64,000 nt of DNA from Sipunculus nudus (taxonomy: Eukaryota; Annelida; Sipuncula; Golfingiida; Sipunculidae): contig CM049322.1 in NCBI GenBank assembly GCA_026874595.1, forward strand, positions 21,085,400-21,149,399. The letters run 5' to 3'. The notes beneath the pieces are model-generated. The model saw only the letters and a list, made by a program, of their open reading frames with translations. It was not told where the DNA came from and did not search any database. A program made the position numbers and the translations under genes. Of this stretch, positions 35,166-48,159 are shown piece after piece (position 1 is the first letter of the stretch; every line of letters starts with the position of its first letter).

Positions 35166-36838
35166 AAATAATAACTGCTGTATTTCTTCTATTTATACCG
35201 CACATCCATTTGAAACCACACCCAGACTTCTCCAAATCCTATATAAAATCCCACTAGACAGTCAGTACTAATAAAGAACCCCCATTTTAAACAGCACTGA
35301 GAATTCACAATCTCTAGGTGGCGTTTAATTTTCAGAAGAATTAATCAATAGCAGGGCTCCTGCACTCTTACATCTTGTAACCCTTATATATCGTTTCTTC
35401 TTGCTTTGGTCAATCTGTTATCAACCATGCAACTGTCCTCACCCAGCAAGACATGATTATGTCCGTGTTCTAATTCGTAATCAACCTGTCAGTTCATTGT
35501 GCTTAAAAATTATCATAAAAAGCTTCTGATGTTAAAAAATTGGAACCATATTTCCCAGAAACTATTGAAACATTATGATTGTTGATGTTGGAAAACAATG
35601 TTATCTTATTTCCTTAACACTAATGCCTAACGACACACTGTTGCAACGAAAGACTAATGTATGTTACTTATCTTACCAGTTGAAAGATCTTCTTCAGATT
35701 ATTGATTTATTAGCTTGTTGCTTCATATGGAAGGTCAGACAAGAACAAAATAAAAAAATTTCATTAGCACACTTATTTTTTAAATGAAAAGCCTCTAAAA
35801 GAAAAATTGATATACAGGTTCACAGAAAATCATAAACTGATTTACTCATGCCTGGCATGAGCGATTCCTGAAAGGCTGGAATCATGGAAATGACAGACCG
35901 AAACGCAATTCCCAATTCTGAAAATATTTAAGTTTTAATGTATTTTTTACCTATAATATCTTGGCAATTCACTTGAAACATGTATGCAGTGATATAATTG
36001 TTGATGCCACTGACAGCGTGCGGGGTTTATCCATGTAGTAAAGATCCCAAAGCCCTGGCTTATTTGTGTGTATATAGCGCTCTCGCAAGGGATGCTTGGA
36101 ACTTGTCTACTTGGTTAAATGCCATCCAGTAGCACGTAATATGCATATTGAAACAAGGATAATTTTTTCATATGGTGCCATATTTACTGCCATAAAATGT
36201 TCACTAGTTCAGTGAATGCAGACACTGTCAGCTGGCTTGCAAACTGACATACAGGGAGACTCGCACCTAGCACTTCGATTACAAGACAACCTGTAGCACA
36301 TAATAATTATAAATATGAAGTGTCCATTCCTCAGGTTACGCGAATCTCAATGGTTGTCAAGCTTGTATTATTGGACTAAGTCAAGAAATGAATGTATCAT
36401 AACGGGTCAACAAAGTTCAAGAAAGGGACTTGTGTTTTCTCACAATTTTAAAACGAAACCCCAGATTTAGTGCAGTTACCTTCTTAAGAAATGGATCTAT
36501 TAAATGGTAACCGAATGATGACCCTGGTTTTTATACAGTAGCATTGAACTTGCACATAGTTAAATGTCGTAAAAAACATAGTTCACAACAGTTCTACTTG
36601 GTCAAAACCTAATTACGTTTTTCCTTCCTCACTGCTACAACAGAATAAATTTGAACCTGACCGATGTCATTTACGCAAACGTGATATATTTTTGGGAAAA
36701 TTTGGTGACTTTGACATTGTTATGGGCAGGACAGGAAGAAGTAATTTTGATAGTTTAAGATTAACAAGAAATAATAAATGAGGAAGCCTGGTTAAGTAGA
36801 GCATCATGGTAGCCTTGGTTTTGTGCGCTGTCACTTGT
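35166..36838. other. No supported gene
   Basis: AT-rich unique-looking sequence. The frame at 35575-35787 has no recognisable domain. Confidence 0.45.
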
Positions 36839-37162
36839 CTACCTTAAGCCATTTGTGGATGTGGACAATGATATGCAGGGTGTGTGTGGGTTGATCTCCC
36901 TCACATTATGCAGAAGACTGACATTTCTTTGAACTAACTTTATCTTTTTAAAAAGTAAGGTGTCAATGTCCTGTGATGCACAGCCTCTTGAAATGCTAAT
37001 TCTTAGTGGGTGCCACCTTCTAGACATTTGTCGAAAATAATTTATTACCAAAATTTGGGCCCTGAAATTGACCCTCTGCTGTCTCCTATGATATTCATTT
37101 GAATTGTTGTATAATACACTTTCTTTGATATGTTTAATAAATTCTGCTTTGGTCTGCTCCAT
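36839..37162 (-). CDS. Unrecognised 107-residue open frame
   Basis: The frame reads MEQTKAEFIKHIKESVLY and continues through a basic stretch (YHRRQQRVNFRA, MSRRWHPLRIS) to a stop. No signal peptide, membrane segment or known motif is visible. It lies just before a pogo-like terminal fragment at 37310-37415, so it could be the remains of a transposon gene. It may equally be a chance frame. Confidence 0.2.
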   Translation of the reverse strand: MEQTKAEFIKHIKESVLYNNSNEYHRRQQRVNFRAQILVINYFRQMSRRWHPLRISISRGCASQDIDTLLFKKIKLVQRNVSLLHNVREINPHTPCISLSTSTNGLR

Positions 37163-37309
37163 ACCATTCTATATAATTTTCCTGTTTTCACTTTTAGAAT
37201 CATATAAATAATGCCACTGACCATTTTTGAGAATCAAATATCATAAAATCCAATTTCAATGATCAGTTTTAAAGTGATCATTATGCTGATATAGGGATCC
37301 TCAGGAGCT

Positions 37310-37415
37310 GGCAGCTCCAAGATGCCGAAAATAAATTGTACCAAATTTGAGGCTCAAAATTATGGGTCGTCTTATACATGGGGTCGTCTTATACATGTGT
37401 AAATACAGTACTTTG
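37310..37415. mobile_element. Terminal fragment of a pogo/Tigger-like element
   Basis: The phrase GGGTCGTCTTATACATG is tandemly repeated (37364-37398), followed by TGTAAATACAGTA. Subterminal repeats of this kind next to a CAGTA end occur in pogo/Tigger-type elements. The other end was not found. Confidence 0.3.
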
Positions 37416-40387
37416 AAGGTTAAATTAATTAAGTTTTTATTGGGCCATTGCTATCAGATAAACTTACCAATACCTATTAAGTTACTCATATTTTTTTAAA
37501 TAATTGAATGTGAATGGTAATAAATGATAAAATAATATATACCAGTATAATTATCATGTACATTAATATATTAATAATTGAAAACTTGATTTATACAAAT
37601 ATATAAATGTAACTATTCTAGTAAAATGTAAGCTGCAATTATGCCTTTTTTCAATCAATCAATTACTACTACATCAAAGTAGGCCAGGGTGTCCTAGATG
37701 GCCTTCAAACATTCAATTTTAAGGCATGAGGGATTTTTAGGCATTAGGCAAATAAGGCATTTTTGCTGATTGCTAAGTTGCTCATTTCATGATGAGCAAG
37801 GAGAATTCATTGATTTTTGCCCATTTCATGAAAGGGGAAAGTGGTCTCCATTTCATGTAATGGGCAATTTCACATTTGTAAGTATTATATATACTTAAAA
37901 GATGACATGTCAATGTAAGATATCACATCACTAAAATGCAGTGGAACAAAGCTAATATATATATGGAATATAGAACCTCTCTAATTGTATACTCCTTTTT
38001 CAGCATGCATTTTCCTTTTTATTGTTTTTCAGTATTTTAATGCTGTACCTAATTCTTGAGGCACCCTCATATGCAGTGAAATAAAGATGTTAACAAAGTG
38101 CAATTTTACTTGATTTTAGAGCAGTCTCCTCTGATTAATATGCCATTGGTTGTTCCTGCTGAACAAAATGTGTAATGCCATATACAGATGTTGTCACAGG
38201 TCTAGTGTTCAAGGTGCCTAAATGTGCCCTCTAAAAGTCATTTTACAAACCCTTAATTATATGTATTTTATATTTAGTTTAGGATGTCACTTGTGGTATC
38301 ATTAAAAAAATTTGGTTTGTTTATTGCATATAATTCTCATGACTGAGATGGAGGGGTCATTTTGATGAAATATCAATTAGAGGAAAGAAAAGTTCTATAT
38401 TTTTACCTGAGGGATGTATTAGTCACAGGTGACAGGCATAAAATCACATAATGATCAGAAAGCATGTTTATCTGTCAGTAAGTGCTGAAAATTTGACGAA
38501 GATATCTTTGATAGTTATTGAGTAAATGTATTTTGTACAAAGTCATGTTTAAACATGTAAAAAATGCAAAATTGATCTGAATAGTTAGTGTGACAATCCA
38601 CAGGTTGTACAGTAAAGGGTTAAAGGGGTAGACCAAATGCAAATGCATGTGTACCTTTGATGTACCGAATACATACTTTCTCAGAAGTTATATAAAAGAT
38701 CAACTGCAGAAATCACTGAAATACCATGCACCAGATATATAATTTGGTGTTAATACAATATTTATGTTTGTCATATCTTTCAGATGTAACATTCATTAAA
38801 ATAATTCTACCATAAACAGAAGGGGGGGCACCCTGGTTGCCACTTCCATTAATGGAAGTATGTGTCAATCATAGAAGCACTGGTTCTACTTTATTAAAAA
38901 GCTAAGCGATGTTGTATCATAAAAACATATGATTGTAAGAGGTGTCATATATTTTACTGTCATATAAGTGTTACTGAATCAACAAATCTTCACTGATCCA
39001 CTACCTACAGAAAATTATTTCTATTTGAAAAAAAATAGATGAAAATGACAAGCGTATGCCACTTAAATTTATTGCATTAATTAATTCAAATCAAACTGTT
39101 TGAAGCACAGGCAAGAAAAAAACCCACATTTCTATATATTGTAATTTTGATGCATGGCACATGAGTGTTATTTGGAGGATGTTGAAAAAAAAGTTCATGT
39201 AACAGGAATATAGTAAAGGTAGATGGTTATATGTTTGTGTGCTGAAAAGAGAGCGAGAGGCTCAGAATGTTATTGTATTAGTACTATTAGAATTAACAGT
39301 TAAACTATAAACATGGCTGTCCCTTGAAAATTTACTCCTTATTGTCATATATTTTTTTCTTAATTACGGGCATCTCTCTACTCTGAATTATGAACAGTTA
39401 TAGAGGATCAGAGCTGTCAAACCACCTTTGTATTATGGGCAAAGTGACAGGAGAACCAGAGGCAAACATGAAAACTCTGGAGTTCCTTGATCTGTGAAGC
39501 TTGTGCAGTGAACATTTTCATCTAACGTTAATAAGGGCTTTGGCCCTGATATGGCTCCATGGGTACTTGGTGAGCCATTTAGGTACCAGGTTTGAAAATT
39601 ACGGGCCTATTAATTGGCACTCCCTGTGGCTACCTTTATTAATTTCTGTGTAGTGGCTACGACAGGGCGACAGTCCACCTGATGGCTGAACTAGTTGATT
39701 TACTCAACTTAAGCTGATGTCAGATGTTTGATGTTGGTTTGAGCAAATCTTATGGGCAGGTCTGCAAATTCAGTGGTGGGTTCATTAAATAACTACTTCA
39801 ATGACCACATAATGAATGCCAAATTCAGACCCAGTAAAATTGCTTTCTAATAGCTCTCAAATCGCCACTATATAACAATCAACTTTATTTTTGTTTTTAA
39901 TTTTATTCAATTGAGTTTGTATTCTGTTACCATTCTTATTATTGTTGGATTTTACCTGTGTTGTGCATTGGTATTTGATAAACATGGAGAGGGCAGATGG
40001 TCAAGAACAAGGACAACATTCTTTACAAGCAAGCTGTGAATGTGAAAAGTGATGGCAAATGTCTATGTGTGTGCACACTCAATGAGAACATCATATTGCT
40101 TGTGTTGAAATGGTTCCAGAAGACTTAGGGCATGAACGAAAATAATTAATAATTTATATGAATGTTTTAGTAGTTGAAATCAAATATACACATTTAAGTC
40201 TATTCCAAAGAGTGCTGTTTTCTATTTTCTTTTCATACATACTTACCTGAACTTAAATTCTAGTAGAATGTCATGGAATGTACATATAAATTTATATATA
40301 TTTAGTGTAAGCCCTCAGATTGAAAATAAGTAAGTCCTCTGTATTGTGATAAAAATTTCCGGTCCTGTCAGTGCCCATAATTTCGGA
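37416..40387. other. AT-rich stretch without a supported gene
   Basis: Nothing firm. A perfect 18-bp palindrome, ACTTCCATTAATGGAAGT, lies at about 38843-38860. A 35-codon frame at 39391-39498 (beginning MNSYRGSELSNHLC) looks peptide-like but is isolated. Confidence 0.4.
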
Positions 40388-40418
40388 GGCCCAGATCAAG
40401 GTCATGTCAAGGCCCAGA

Positions 40419-40575
40419 TCCAGATCTGGACCAATCGACCAGATCCTGATCGGGATTTGGTCCGGCCTAAACCCCGATCGGGATCTGGTCCAGCCCTTGT
40501 CCAGACCAGATCCCGATTGGGGTTTAGGCCAGACCAAATCCCGATTGGGATCTAGTCTGGACCAGTTCCTGATTG
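40419..40575. repeat. Long inverted repeat (arms ~70 bp, 13-bp loop)
   Basis: The left arm 40419-40490 and right arm 40504-40575 are imperfect reverse complements around the spacer CAGCCCTTGTCCA. Within each arm the theme GATCGGGAT(C/T)TGGTC is itself repeated. The block is GC-rich in AT-rich surroundings. The frames on both strands (40292-40625) simply read these repeats. A related sequence in inverted orientation lies at 41284-41335, so the pair may bound an element of about 0.9 kb. Confidence 0.85.
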
Positions 40576-43500
40576 AGATTCCATGGCAGACTAGAGCAGG
40601 CTTTTGGCTAAATGTTATTTCATAAGGTTAAGACATGAAAATAATAAACCAATTTGAGTAAAAAATATAATTTTATTTATATCAATATATGTAATAAAAA
40701 CATGAATATATACATATATTTAGTTGAAAATGTTGATAAGAGAAGTTATAAATGTTGGTTTTCATGAAATCAGGACTTTTCATTTGAATGTAAGCTGTTT
40801 ATGAGTTGATACAAGTTAAGAATATCCATATTTGAAAGCAGGGGACTGAAAACTTCATATGATACTTAACTTCTTATATATGTCATCCATATAACAATTT
40901 ATTCTACCTACAAAACGCATCAAATATATACACTTATTTACACAGTGAGTCAGCTTAAACTAGTTCAATTGTTATATAAAAAATGAATAAACAATCTGAT
41001 GAAAATACTGGAAATAATAATTAAACTTGAAAAATAATACAAGGACTTGAAAAATAATTACAATAAATATAATCACTCAATTAATTCAAACTTATATATT
41101 AATTAAGTTATTAAGATAGAGTAATTAACACTGACTACAAACTAAATTAACATTTATCATTACTTATTAAGTTATAATTTCAGACATCCTGTCAGGGATA
41201 TAGTTATGCTCTGAATCTAGGTCTGGGCTAACCTGAACTTTGATAAGTTCAGACAGGAACTCATTCTCTTTCCTAAAAGTTAATGATTGAGGTTTAGGCC
41301 GGACCAAATCCTGATCGGCATCTTGTCCGGACCAATCGGCGACCAAAGTAATTAGGTTGCAGTGATTTAATTTCAGGTTTCTGAGGAGATATTTTATCTA
41401 TCTGGATATTAGTTACAAGTTTCTAGGATTATAAGTGATAACAATTTGTGCCCTGCTCTAGGACGGCTGGATGGATGACGGATAAAGCCCCATTCCTAAA
41501 TCTCAGTTGACTTTCAGTCAGACAAACTAAAAAAGTGACCACTTTTGGCCAAAATAAACAAAAGAAGTTGTAACTTCAGGGCTTGGCATTTTCTTTTAAA
41601 AGTACTTGCCAAGTAGGGAAAGTGGCAATTAGCTTTTTTTGCCCATAATTAAATATTTACTTGTCCCACAAACATCAGTGATCTTGGCCACAACCACAAA
41701 AACATGATCCACATGACTATTTTGCAACCATATACATATGCAATCATTTGTTTGTTAATGATAATTATTTTTAGCATTTACACATATAAAAACATGCAGG
41801 TAATTTAAGCTAGAGGTATTGCCATATGACTTCACATCTCCTGAAAGAGAAAGTGGCTTACTAAAGATAAGTCAAGATTCAGGCCTGTGTGTAAAGGTTT
41901 ATGTTGCACCCATTTGCCCAGTCGGGCAAATAGGAACCAACTTTTGGATGACCTAGCTGCCACCATTTTCGAGAACTTTTACTTGCAGCAGCTGAACAGT
42001 TAAACGTAAATGTCAAACCCTAAACTGTCAATGGATACAGGATTTACATGTTTTACGAATAGAATGAACAAGCTTTGGCCTTTTAGAAATATCAAAAATC
42101 TTCAGCCTTACCATAAGAAAATGTTCACTTCTGATTAAAAGTAATGTCAAATTTCACCCCTTAACATTATATGTGATTTGATAAATTATATATTTTATAA
42201 GGACAGGTGAGGAAGCATGATCTGCAATGTATTGTTGCCAATTTTAGATAACAAGAAATGCAACTGGCTTTTTTATCTTTTTTCCTGCAACTCTATAATA
42301 TTATTCTCAAGTTAAATAAAAAAAGTTTTAAGTGGTCTGAGCAGGAGCCCAAACCTCCTCCTATAGATTGGCAGTTTACAAACTGTTCAGTACTGGTTCT
42401 CATAAAACAAACTGTTCAGTACAAGTGCACTTGGCAAACTGAGGCTAATTATTTGTATCCATGTCAAGGTGATATTTGTTCATATTTTGAATTAAATCTT
42501 TGTAGATACAAAATTAGATTAAAGCCACATGTAAACATTGAATATATCTTGTTTATCTGAAGGGTTTTCATTGTGCAATTGTAGGTGCTTCCAACCCCAG
42601 CAGTTAAGTGCCTAGTCAAAGCACTTTAGGGATGTACTTCATGGAAGCAGAGGTTACTATTCTGACCAGAAAGTACCAAATCAATCAGGTTGATTTACTG
42701 ATGGCTCTTTGTCAAAGGTCAGTAGTTGCACATGAAATTGTGTATAATTAAGGCATCTCTTGCTGCAATTTACTTTCCTGCAATTTGCTCACCTTTTCAC
42801 ATTTATGATGTCATATAACATTATTATTATTATTATAATATGTAAGCATTTATTTTTTATGTTTTGATTCAAGTTAAGAAAAAGTAGCAGATTTAAAAAT
42901 GCAATTTAAGAAATGTGTTTGTTTTCTAAGAAGTCACTAGAATGGTTCAAGATTACAAACATTATTGTATATTTATAAATAATTAAAATTATATGTAACA
43001 GCAATTATTACAAATGTTAAAGATCAAGTTTCCTTTGTACATCTTGCAACCATTAATTTTGCTGTATTGAAATGTTTATCTACTTAAAAATTTTAACGGT
43101 TTCAGAAATTAAAGATAGGTTATCTTGTTTCATCATGTGTGATTTGATATTTGAGGTTTTTATTTAAATAGTAATATGAATTTTTTAAAGACCCTGTCTC
43201 CTCACTGTCAAGCAAGGTGGTATGTGTGTGTTGTGCAGCAGTGAAAGTGTGTGCCTAAATAGTAATCTGATTTAAACAGTATGAACCCCATATTGGACAT
43301 TGATCAGACAGAGGGAACCTTCATGAAGGCTAAATGTTAACAGAAAAAGAGATCATGGACCATAAAACTGGAACAAGACTGTTCATAGAGCACACCAGTA
43401 AGGTGAATTGCAGTTAACTGAGTACAGGCACATGGAACACACTGTACTGAAGTGTGGTATCTAGGAATTCAAGTAGATGATATAACTGCCCTATCCTGAA

Positions 43501-43658
43501 CAACTTGAAATGTGTTTAAAATATTTATTGGAACTTGTACGCAATGAATGTCCAACTAATTTAATATATTGAGTTAAATATTATTAGAAGGATGTATTTT
43601 TGAATATATGAGACCCAGCAACATTGTAAAACTGTCACCAATCTGTTTTACTTGACAG
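40576..43658. other. AT-rich stretch without a supported gene
   Basis: Contains the inverted partner of the GGTCCGGCCTAAACC motif at 41284-41306. The frame 42258-42560 has no recognisable domain. Confidence 0.45.
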
Positions 43659-43720
43659 AGTTGCTACATCCCAGTATACCTCAGAATCAATCTTGGGAAG
43701 GAAAAGTTGCCAGTCATCAG
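43659..43720 (+). other. Candidate internal exon (62 nt)
   Basis: Acceptor CTGTTTTACTTGACAG and donor CAG|GTATGT are both strong. Frame 0 reads SCYIPVYLRINLGKEKLPVI and ends with two bases (AG). The exon-like segment at 47300 starts with the one base that would complete the codon. However, all three frames are open, so the coding frame is uncertain. Confidence 0.35.
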
Positions 43721-43879
43721 GTATGTCCATTGGAGGGTCTGTGTGAACATATAAGTCAGATTTGTACATACCTTGTCGTAACAATGGCTGAAGCAAATAC
43801 ATTTAAATGAGAATAAGAGATGTCATATCTACAGATGGAAAGTTTGGTCCTTCATAAATTTTCATAGACAGTGTGACCC

Positions 43880-45182
43880 TTGTTTGATTTTTAGCTCAGT
43901 TTTAGCTCAAAGGACTATAAGTCAAACTTTAAGTTATTAGCATTAATATAAAATCAGTACCTTAAATTTTGCCCAACTTTGACCATAGCACTTTTTTTCT
44001 GTAAGTACATTTGATTAAATTTATACATAAATAATTAATCTGTAAAATTCTTAAATTTGAAAATAAAAGCTAAAACATTAGGCTAGTTATTAAGTTTCTT
44101 TCAGAGGCTCCATTGTATTCATTTGCACCTCAAGGCCACTCACTTCTGGTTACTACTGCCCTGCCTGGGTAACCTTATTAGTGATGCAACACCAGTCCAG
44201 CACCCCTTCTGTCACAGGTGTACAGTTATTCTCATGTCACCAACCCCCCCCCCCCCCACCAAGTCTATTCCAATAACTGTTATTGTTTGAACTGTATTTC
44301 TTTAATTGTAAAGCTGTTTCCACTCCAATGTACAAAACATTTCTTGAGTAATCCAAGAGATGCCATGTTGTGGTAAAAATTTTTAAGAAATTAATTTACA
44401 TTTAAATCATTTAATTAAGATATAATTAAACCAATCAGTAGGCATAATTTGATAATATATGAGCCAAATCATGGATAAATAAAGGTGCAATATAGAATTG
44501 AAAATTCTGAATCAATTGTTGTTTTTAGATATGTATTGTTTTGCAAATTCTAAAAAATATAACTAATAAAAAAATTAATACATCTGTGTGCATAACTCGG
44601 CTATAGATTCTGATGCAATTTAGAATTGTGAATCAACTTAAATATTCAGATGAACATGTTATGCTGTAAATGTACAGTTAACTTTATAAACTTGAAAAAA
44701 GAAATTGATGTAATAAAAAAGGAGGATCTCATGCAAAGATTCGTTCATAATATTCCTGCCTCGGTGGAATTGGAATTGAAGTGATTTGATTTGTATTTCA
44801 TCTTTTTGCCTGTTTTTTAAATTTTAATAATTATGAATTCACTTGTTTTTCATGTAAGCACTGTTGAATTAAATTTCATATCCTGTATGTATATGCAAAG
44901 GTGTTGTAACTCTCATCATCCCCCCCCCCCCTTCCCATCGCCATTGACTCCTTCCCCCTGCCATTGTGTCCTTCCATCTGAGCACTGGGGAACAATGGTT
45001 TTATTGCAACTGCATAAAATTTTATAAAAAAAAAAGAAAATATATACAGAGGAACAGAGGTGTTGTAACTCCCATATTTATCAACTTCAACCTTCCCCCC
45101 CCCCTCTAAACCACACCCACTATCAGGTCCTACATTTACATGTCAATTTCAGCTCAGCACAATCACCTATGGGTCCCTTGTT
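43880..45182. repeat. Family-D related sequence ending in a family-B type 3' end
   Basis: 43890-44010 (TTTTTAGCTCAG, TTAAATTTTGCCCAACTTTG) matches 28090-28160 and 28800-28830. The stretch ends at 45155-45182 with AGCTCAGCAC...TATGGGTCCCTTGTTT, a decayed version of the 3' hairpin at 30-60. Poly-C runs are at 44246-44257, 44922-44931 and 45095-45104. Confidence 0.45.
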
Positions 45183-45715
45183 TTTTAGTTAAGCTGACTT
45201 TAAGTCATCTGAACTGTAGCAATTACCCATTGTCCTTCTGTCCAGCATTCTGTTAACAAGGCACAAAATGTAACCCCTGGACCTATATACTTTCCATCAA
45301 GAGAGGTCCAAGGTGAATCTCCTTGGTGACCTATATTTTACAAGTTATGTACAGGTCAAAACATGATTTTAAGCTTAAAAACAGTCAGACAGGGCACACA
45401 TTGTTTCCATTAGGCCTAGAATATCATGTTGTGACATTCAGGGAGGTAAAAAACCTGAGTATCTTTGCAAGCCTGAAATTAGGTCATGGTGACCTATATT
45501 TTGTAAGCTATGGGCAAAAACAAGAGTTTTAACACCCAGAAAATTAGGCCTAGAGTTAGGCCTAGAGTCTTTTGAAGGGTCATTCAAAATGTCCTTGGGA
45601 ACCTGAAAATAGGTCAGTGTCACCTATATTCTGGGAGTTATGGGGAAAAACCCAAACATGATTTGAGCACCCTGTATGTCAGATAGCACAAATTGTATAT
45701 GGTAGGCCTAGAAAA
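45183..45715 (+). repeat. Family-B tandem-core element
   Basis: It begins TTTTTAGTTAAGCTGACTT and continues AACAAGGCACAAAATGTAACC. About three core units with AGGTCATGGTGACCTATATT follow. It sits head to tail with the element ending at 45182. Confidence 0.6.
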
Positions 45716-46049
45716 AAGTACCAATAGACCTCTGTCATCACAAATTCATCACAAACCTTGTTCTATAGACAATTCATAGGTACCCCATACTCGCAAGTTG
45801 ACAATTAATATATTCTCCGAAAACTTTGTTTCCATACTGATCATGGATAGATAAAGAAGTTGAATAATAATAATGGAAAATTAGTTATTCATGTAGATTT
45901 ATGATAGCTACATGTTTATCCAATGTGCCACAGCACTGAAACAGTTTTGCATCTGCCAAGCATAGGCTATGTTTTTGCCAGTGTCTATCTGTTAGTAATA
46001 TTATCAGGTTTATCTGTTAGCAATATTATTGTATCCAAAGACAAAGTCA

Positions 46050-46800
46050 GGGAATGCATGGTTTCATGAAGGTCCTGCCACCACCCACACCATCGCAAAT
46101 AAATTTGTCTGCCTGATAACTCATAAACTATTTCAAAGATCTTTACCAAACTTTATGTATGCATTGATATGGGTGAGAGGACAAAGCCTCTTTAAATTGG
46201 GTCAATACCTTTACTAGGAGAGTGAATAGGTCCATTTTCGGAGACAGTGACACACATTTCTTAAATATCTTGAGAAATATCTAGAAAATTGGCTGAAGAT
46301 TTTGCATAGCATGTCATATACTGGAAAATGGTGGTGCCACCTATTATCTGTTCTTGTTTTCACCCCTTTTATTACCCCATCATAGTGTACTGTGAGCATT
46401 ACATGTATCTCTTATTATGATAAATATGGATATGGGTAATGGGATCAGGTATATTTAAATTGGGGTCATGACCTTTCCCATGAGTGTAGCCTTGACCTTG
46501 AATAGTTCTATATTTGGTGAAAATCACACAAAATCTTACATATCTAAATAAAAGATGCATGAATTGGTAAATAAATCCTATGGACTGAAGATCTTTGGTA
46601 GCTTTTACTATACTGTTAGCTTTATAAATCAAAACTAATGGACAGGTTTCTTTCATATTATGCATATACATAGATATATATGGATTATGGGAAGAGGTAT
46701 ATCTTAATTGGGATCATGACCTTTTCTATTAGAGTGGCCTTGACCTTGAAAATTGCCATATGTGGTGGAAAAAAGTTGCTTTTTCAAGTCAATAGATGTA
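46050..46800. repeat. Interspersed repeat family shared with 4070-4310
   Basis: Three degenerate units with GGGATCATGACCTTT/GGGTCAATACCTTT, AGAGTGGCCTTGACCTTGAA and TTCTTTCATATTATGCATA. Frames inside are not supported. A run of about 12 G lies at 46957-46968. Confidence 0.5.
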
Positions 46801-47299
46801 TCTATCTCTAAATCAAAATGAATGTTGTCAGATGATAAGTTGTTGAAAGAGACTAGTGACCTTGAAGTTGGTTTTGAAGGTCACACCTGAAGAAGTGCTG
46901 GTGGCTTTGCCAAGTGTCAGTATATGCTTCTGAAGATAAGAGTATATTTTTGAGGGGGGGGGGGGGTTAGTTGTCAGAGAATACTAGTATGGCATCTGCT
47001 ATCCCCAAAAATGTTGCCCCTATTAGTACAATAGTGAAATATTTGTGTATCAAGTAACTATGCTTTAATCAGACACATATATTCATTCATTTACAAAGTT
47101 TAAAGTTGGCAAACAAGCCCTTCAAAATTTTGACCTAAAGTTGTGAATTTCAGCCTCTATTGACATTGGCCATGTTTATAGGATGAGTGTGTGACCTTTG
47201 TGTCATTTGTCAATACCAATCATTATAAATCATCTGGTAGTTTTGGAAAGTGTTCTTATTGCATGCAAATATTATCAAAATTTTAATGTTTCTTCACAG

Positions 47300-47447
47300 A
47301 ATAAGAAGACAGCATACTGAAAGCCATAAGGGGACCAGTTGGACTGTCAGGAAGAAGATGACTGAACTTTCCTCTGTTTGTCTTGGATATTTAATCAAGA
47401 AGTGTAATTCGAAAATCACAAAATGGGCCAGTTTTCCAGGACAATGA
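47300..47447 (+). other. Candidate terminal coding exon (about 49 codons)
   Basis: After a strong acceptor (AATGTTTCTTCACAG) the frame reads one base and then IRRQHTESHKGTSWTVRKK through LSSVCLGYLIKKCNSK to TGA at 47445-47447. Basic and lysine-rich. The single leading base fits the two trailing bases of the segment at 43659-43720. An AATAAA-like signal lies near 47865. Unrecognised family. Confidence 0.35.
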
Positions 47448-48159
47448 AATATCACCAAGGATTTAAGGCACCACAAATGATCCATTACTAGTAGAAGTGG
47501 TGTTTCCTCAAGAGAATCGTACATTGATATAGTTAATGGTAGGCCATAGTTTGCCAAATACTTACCCCTACAAACAGTTTATGCAACAACAGAACATTGT
47601 TATCGTTGCATTTAAAGCTTCAGTAACATGAAATATATTATATGGTGATTGTACTGAGGAAAAGGGAATATTTAAGAAGAGGCAGCTAAGGGTGTAATCG
47701 TTGTGACATATGGATCGATTACTGTACCAACCACTTATATGTGAATGGTATATATATGGTTATTAGTCAGTTGTTTCACAGGTTTAAAAACTCTGAACTG
47801 GAACTAAACGTAAGTAGCACTGATCACATTCACATTAGTATCATATATTGACCGATATTTATAATAAATAATGATAAATATCAAATTCACTCATCTTTGC
47901 TATTTGTTCTACTGTGTAGATGACGTGTATAGGTTGTATATCGTTACATTTATCTATCATACCCTGTGTTGGCAAGTACATTGGTAAAGTATATTTATGT
48001 AAAATAAGGCTGGGTTACATAAAATAGACCTATATGTTCAGTTGAACCCAATGAGTTTTTAGTAATTCCATATTTCGTGTGACTAGATTATAAATAAGCT
48101 GTCATTGCATAATTGAGAAATATTGGACCCCTAGAAAAAATAAAACATATTTTTCAAAA

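Noticed and set aside
40292-40625. Overlapping plus/minus frames rich in Pro, Asp and Arg
   Set aside because: They arise from the GATCGGGAT-type inverted repeat and are mirrored on both strands.
43659-43720. Resemblance of PVYL-x-G-x-K-VIR to the Img2/mitochondrial ribosomal protein L49 motif
   Set aside because: Only a handful of residues match, the downstream segment does not continue the family pattern, and all three frames are open.
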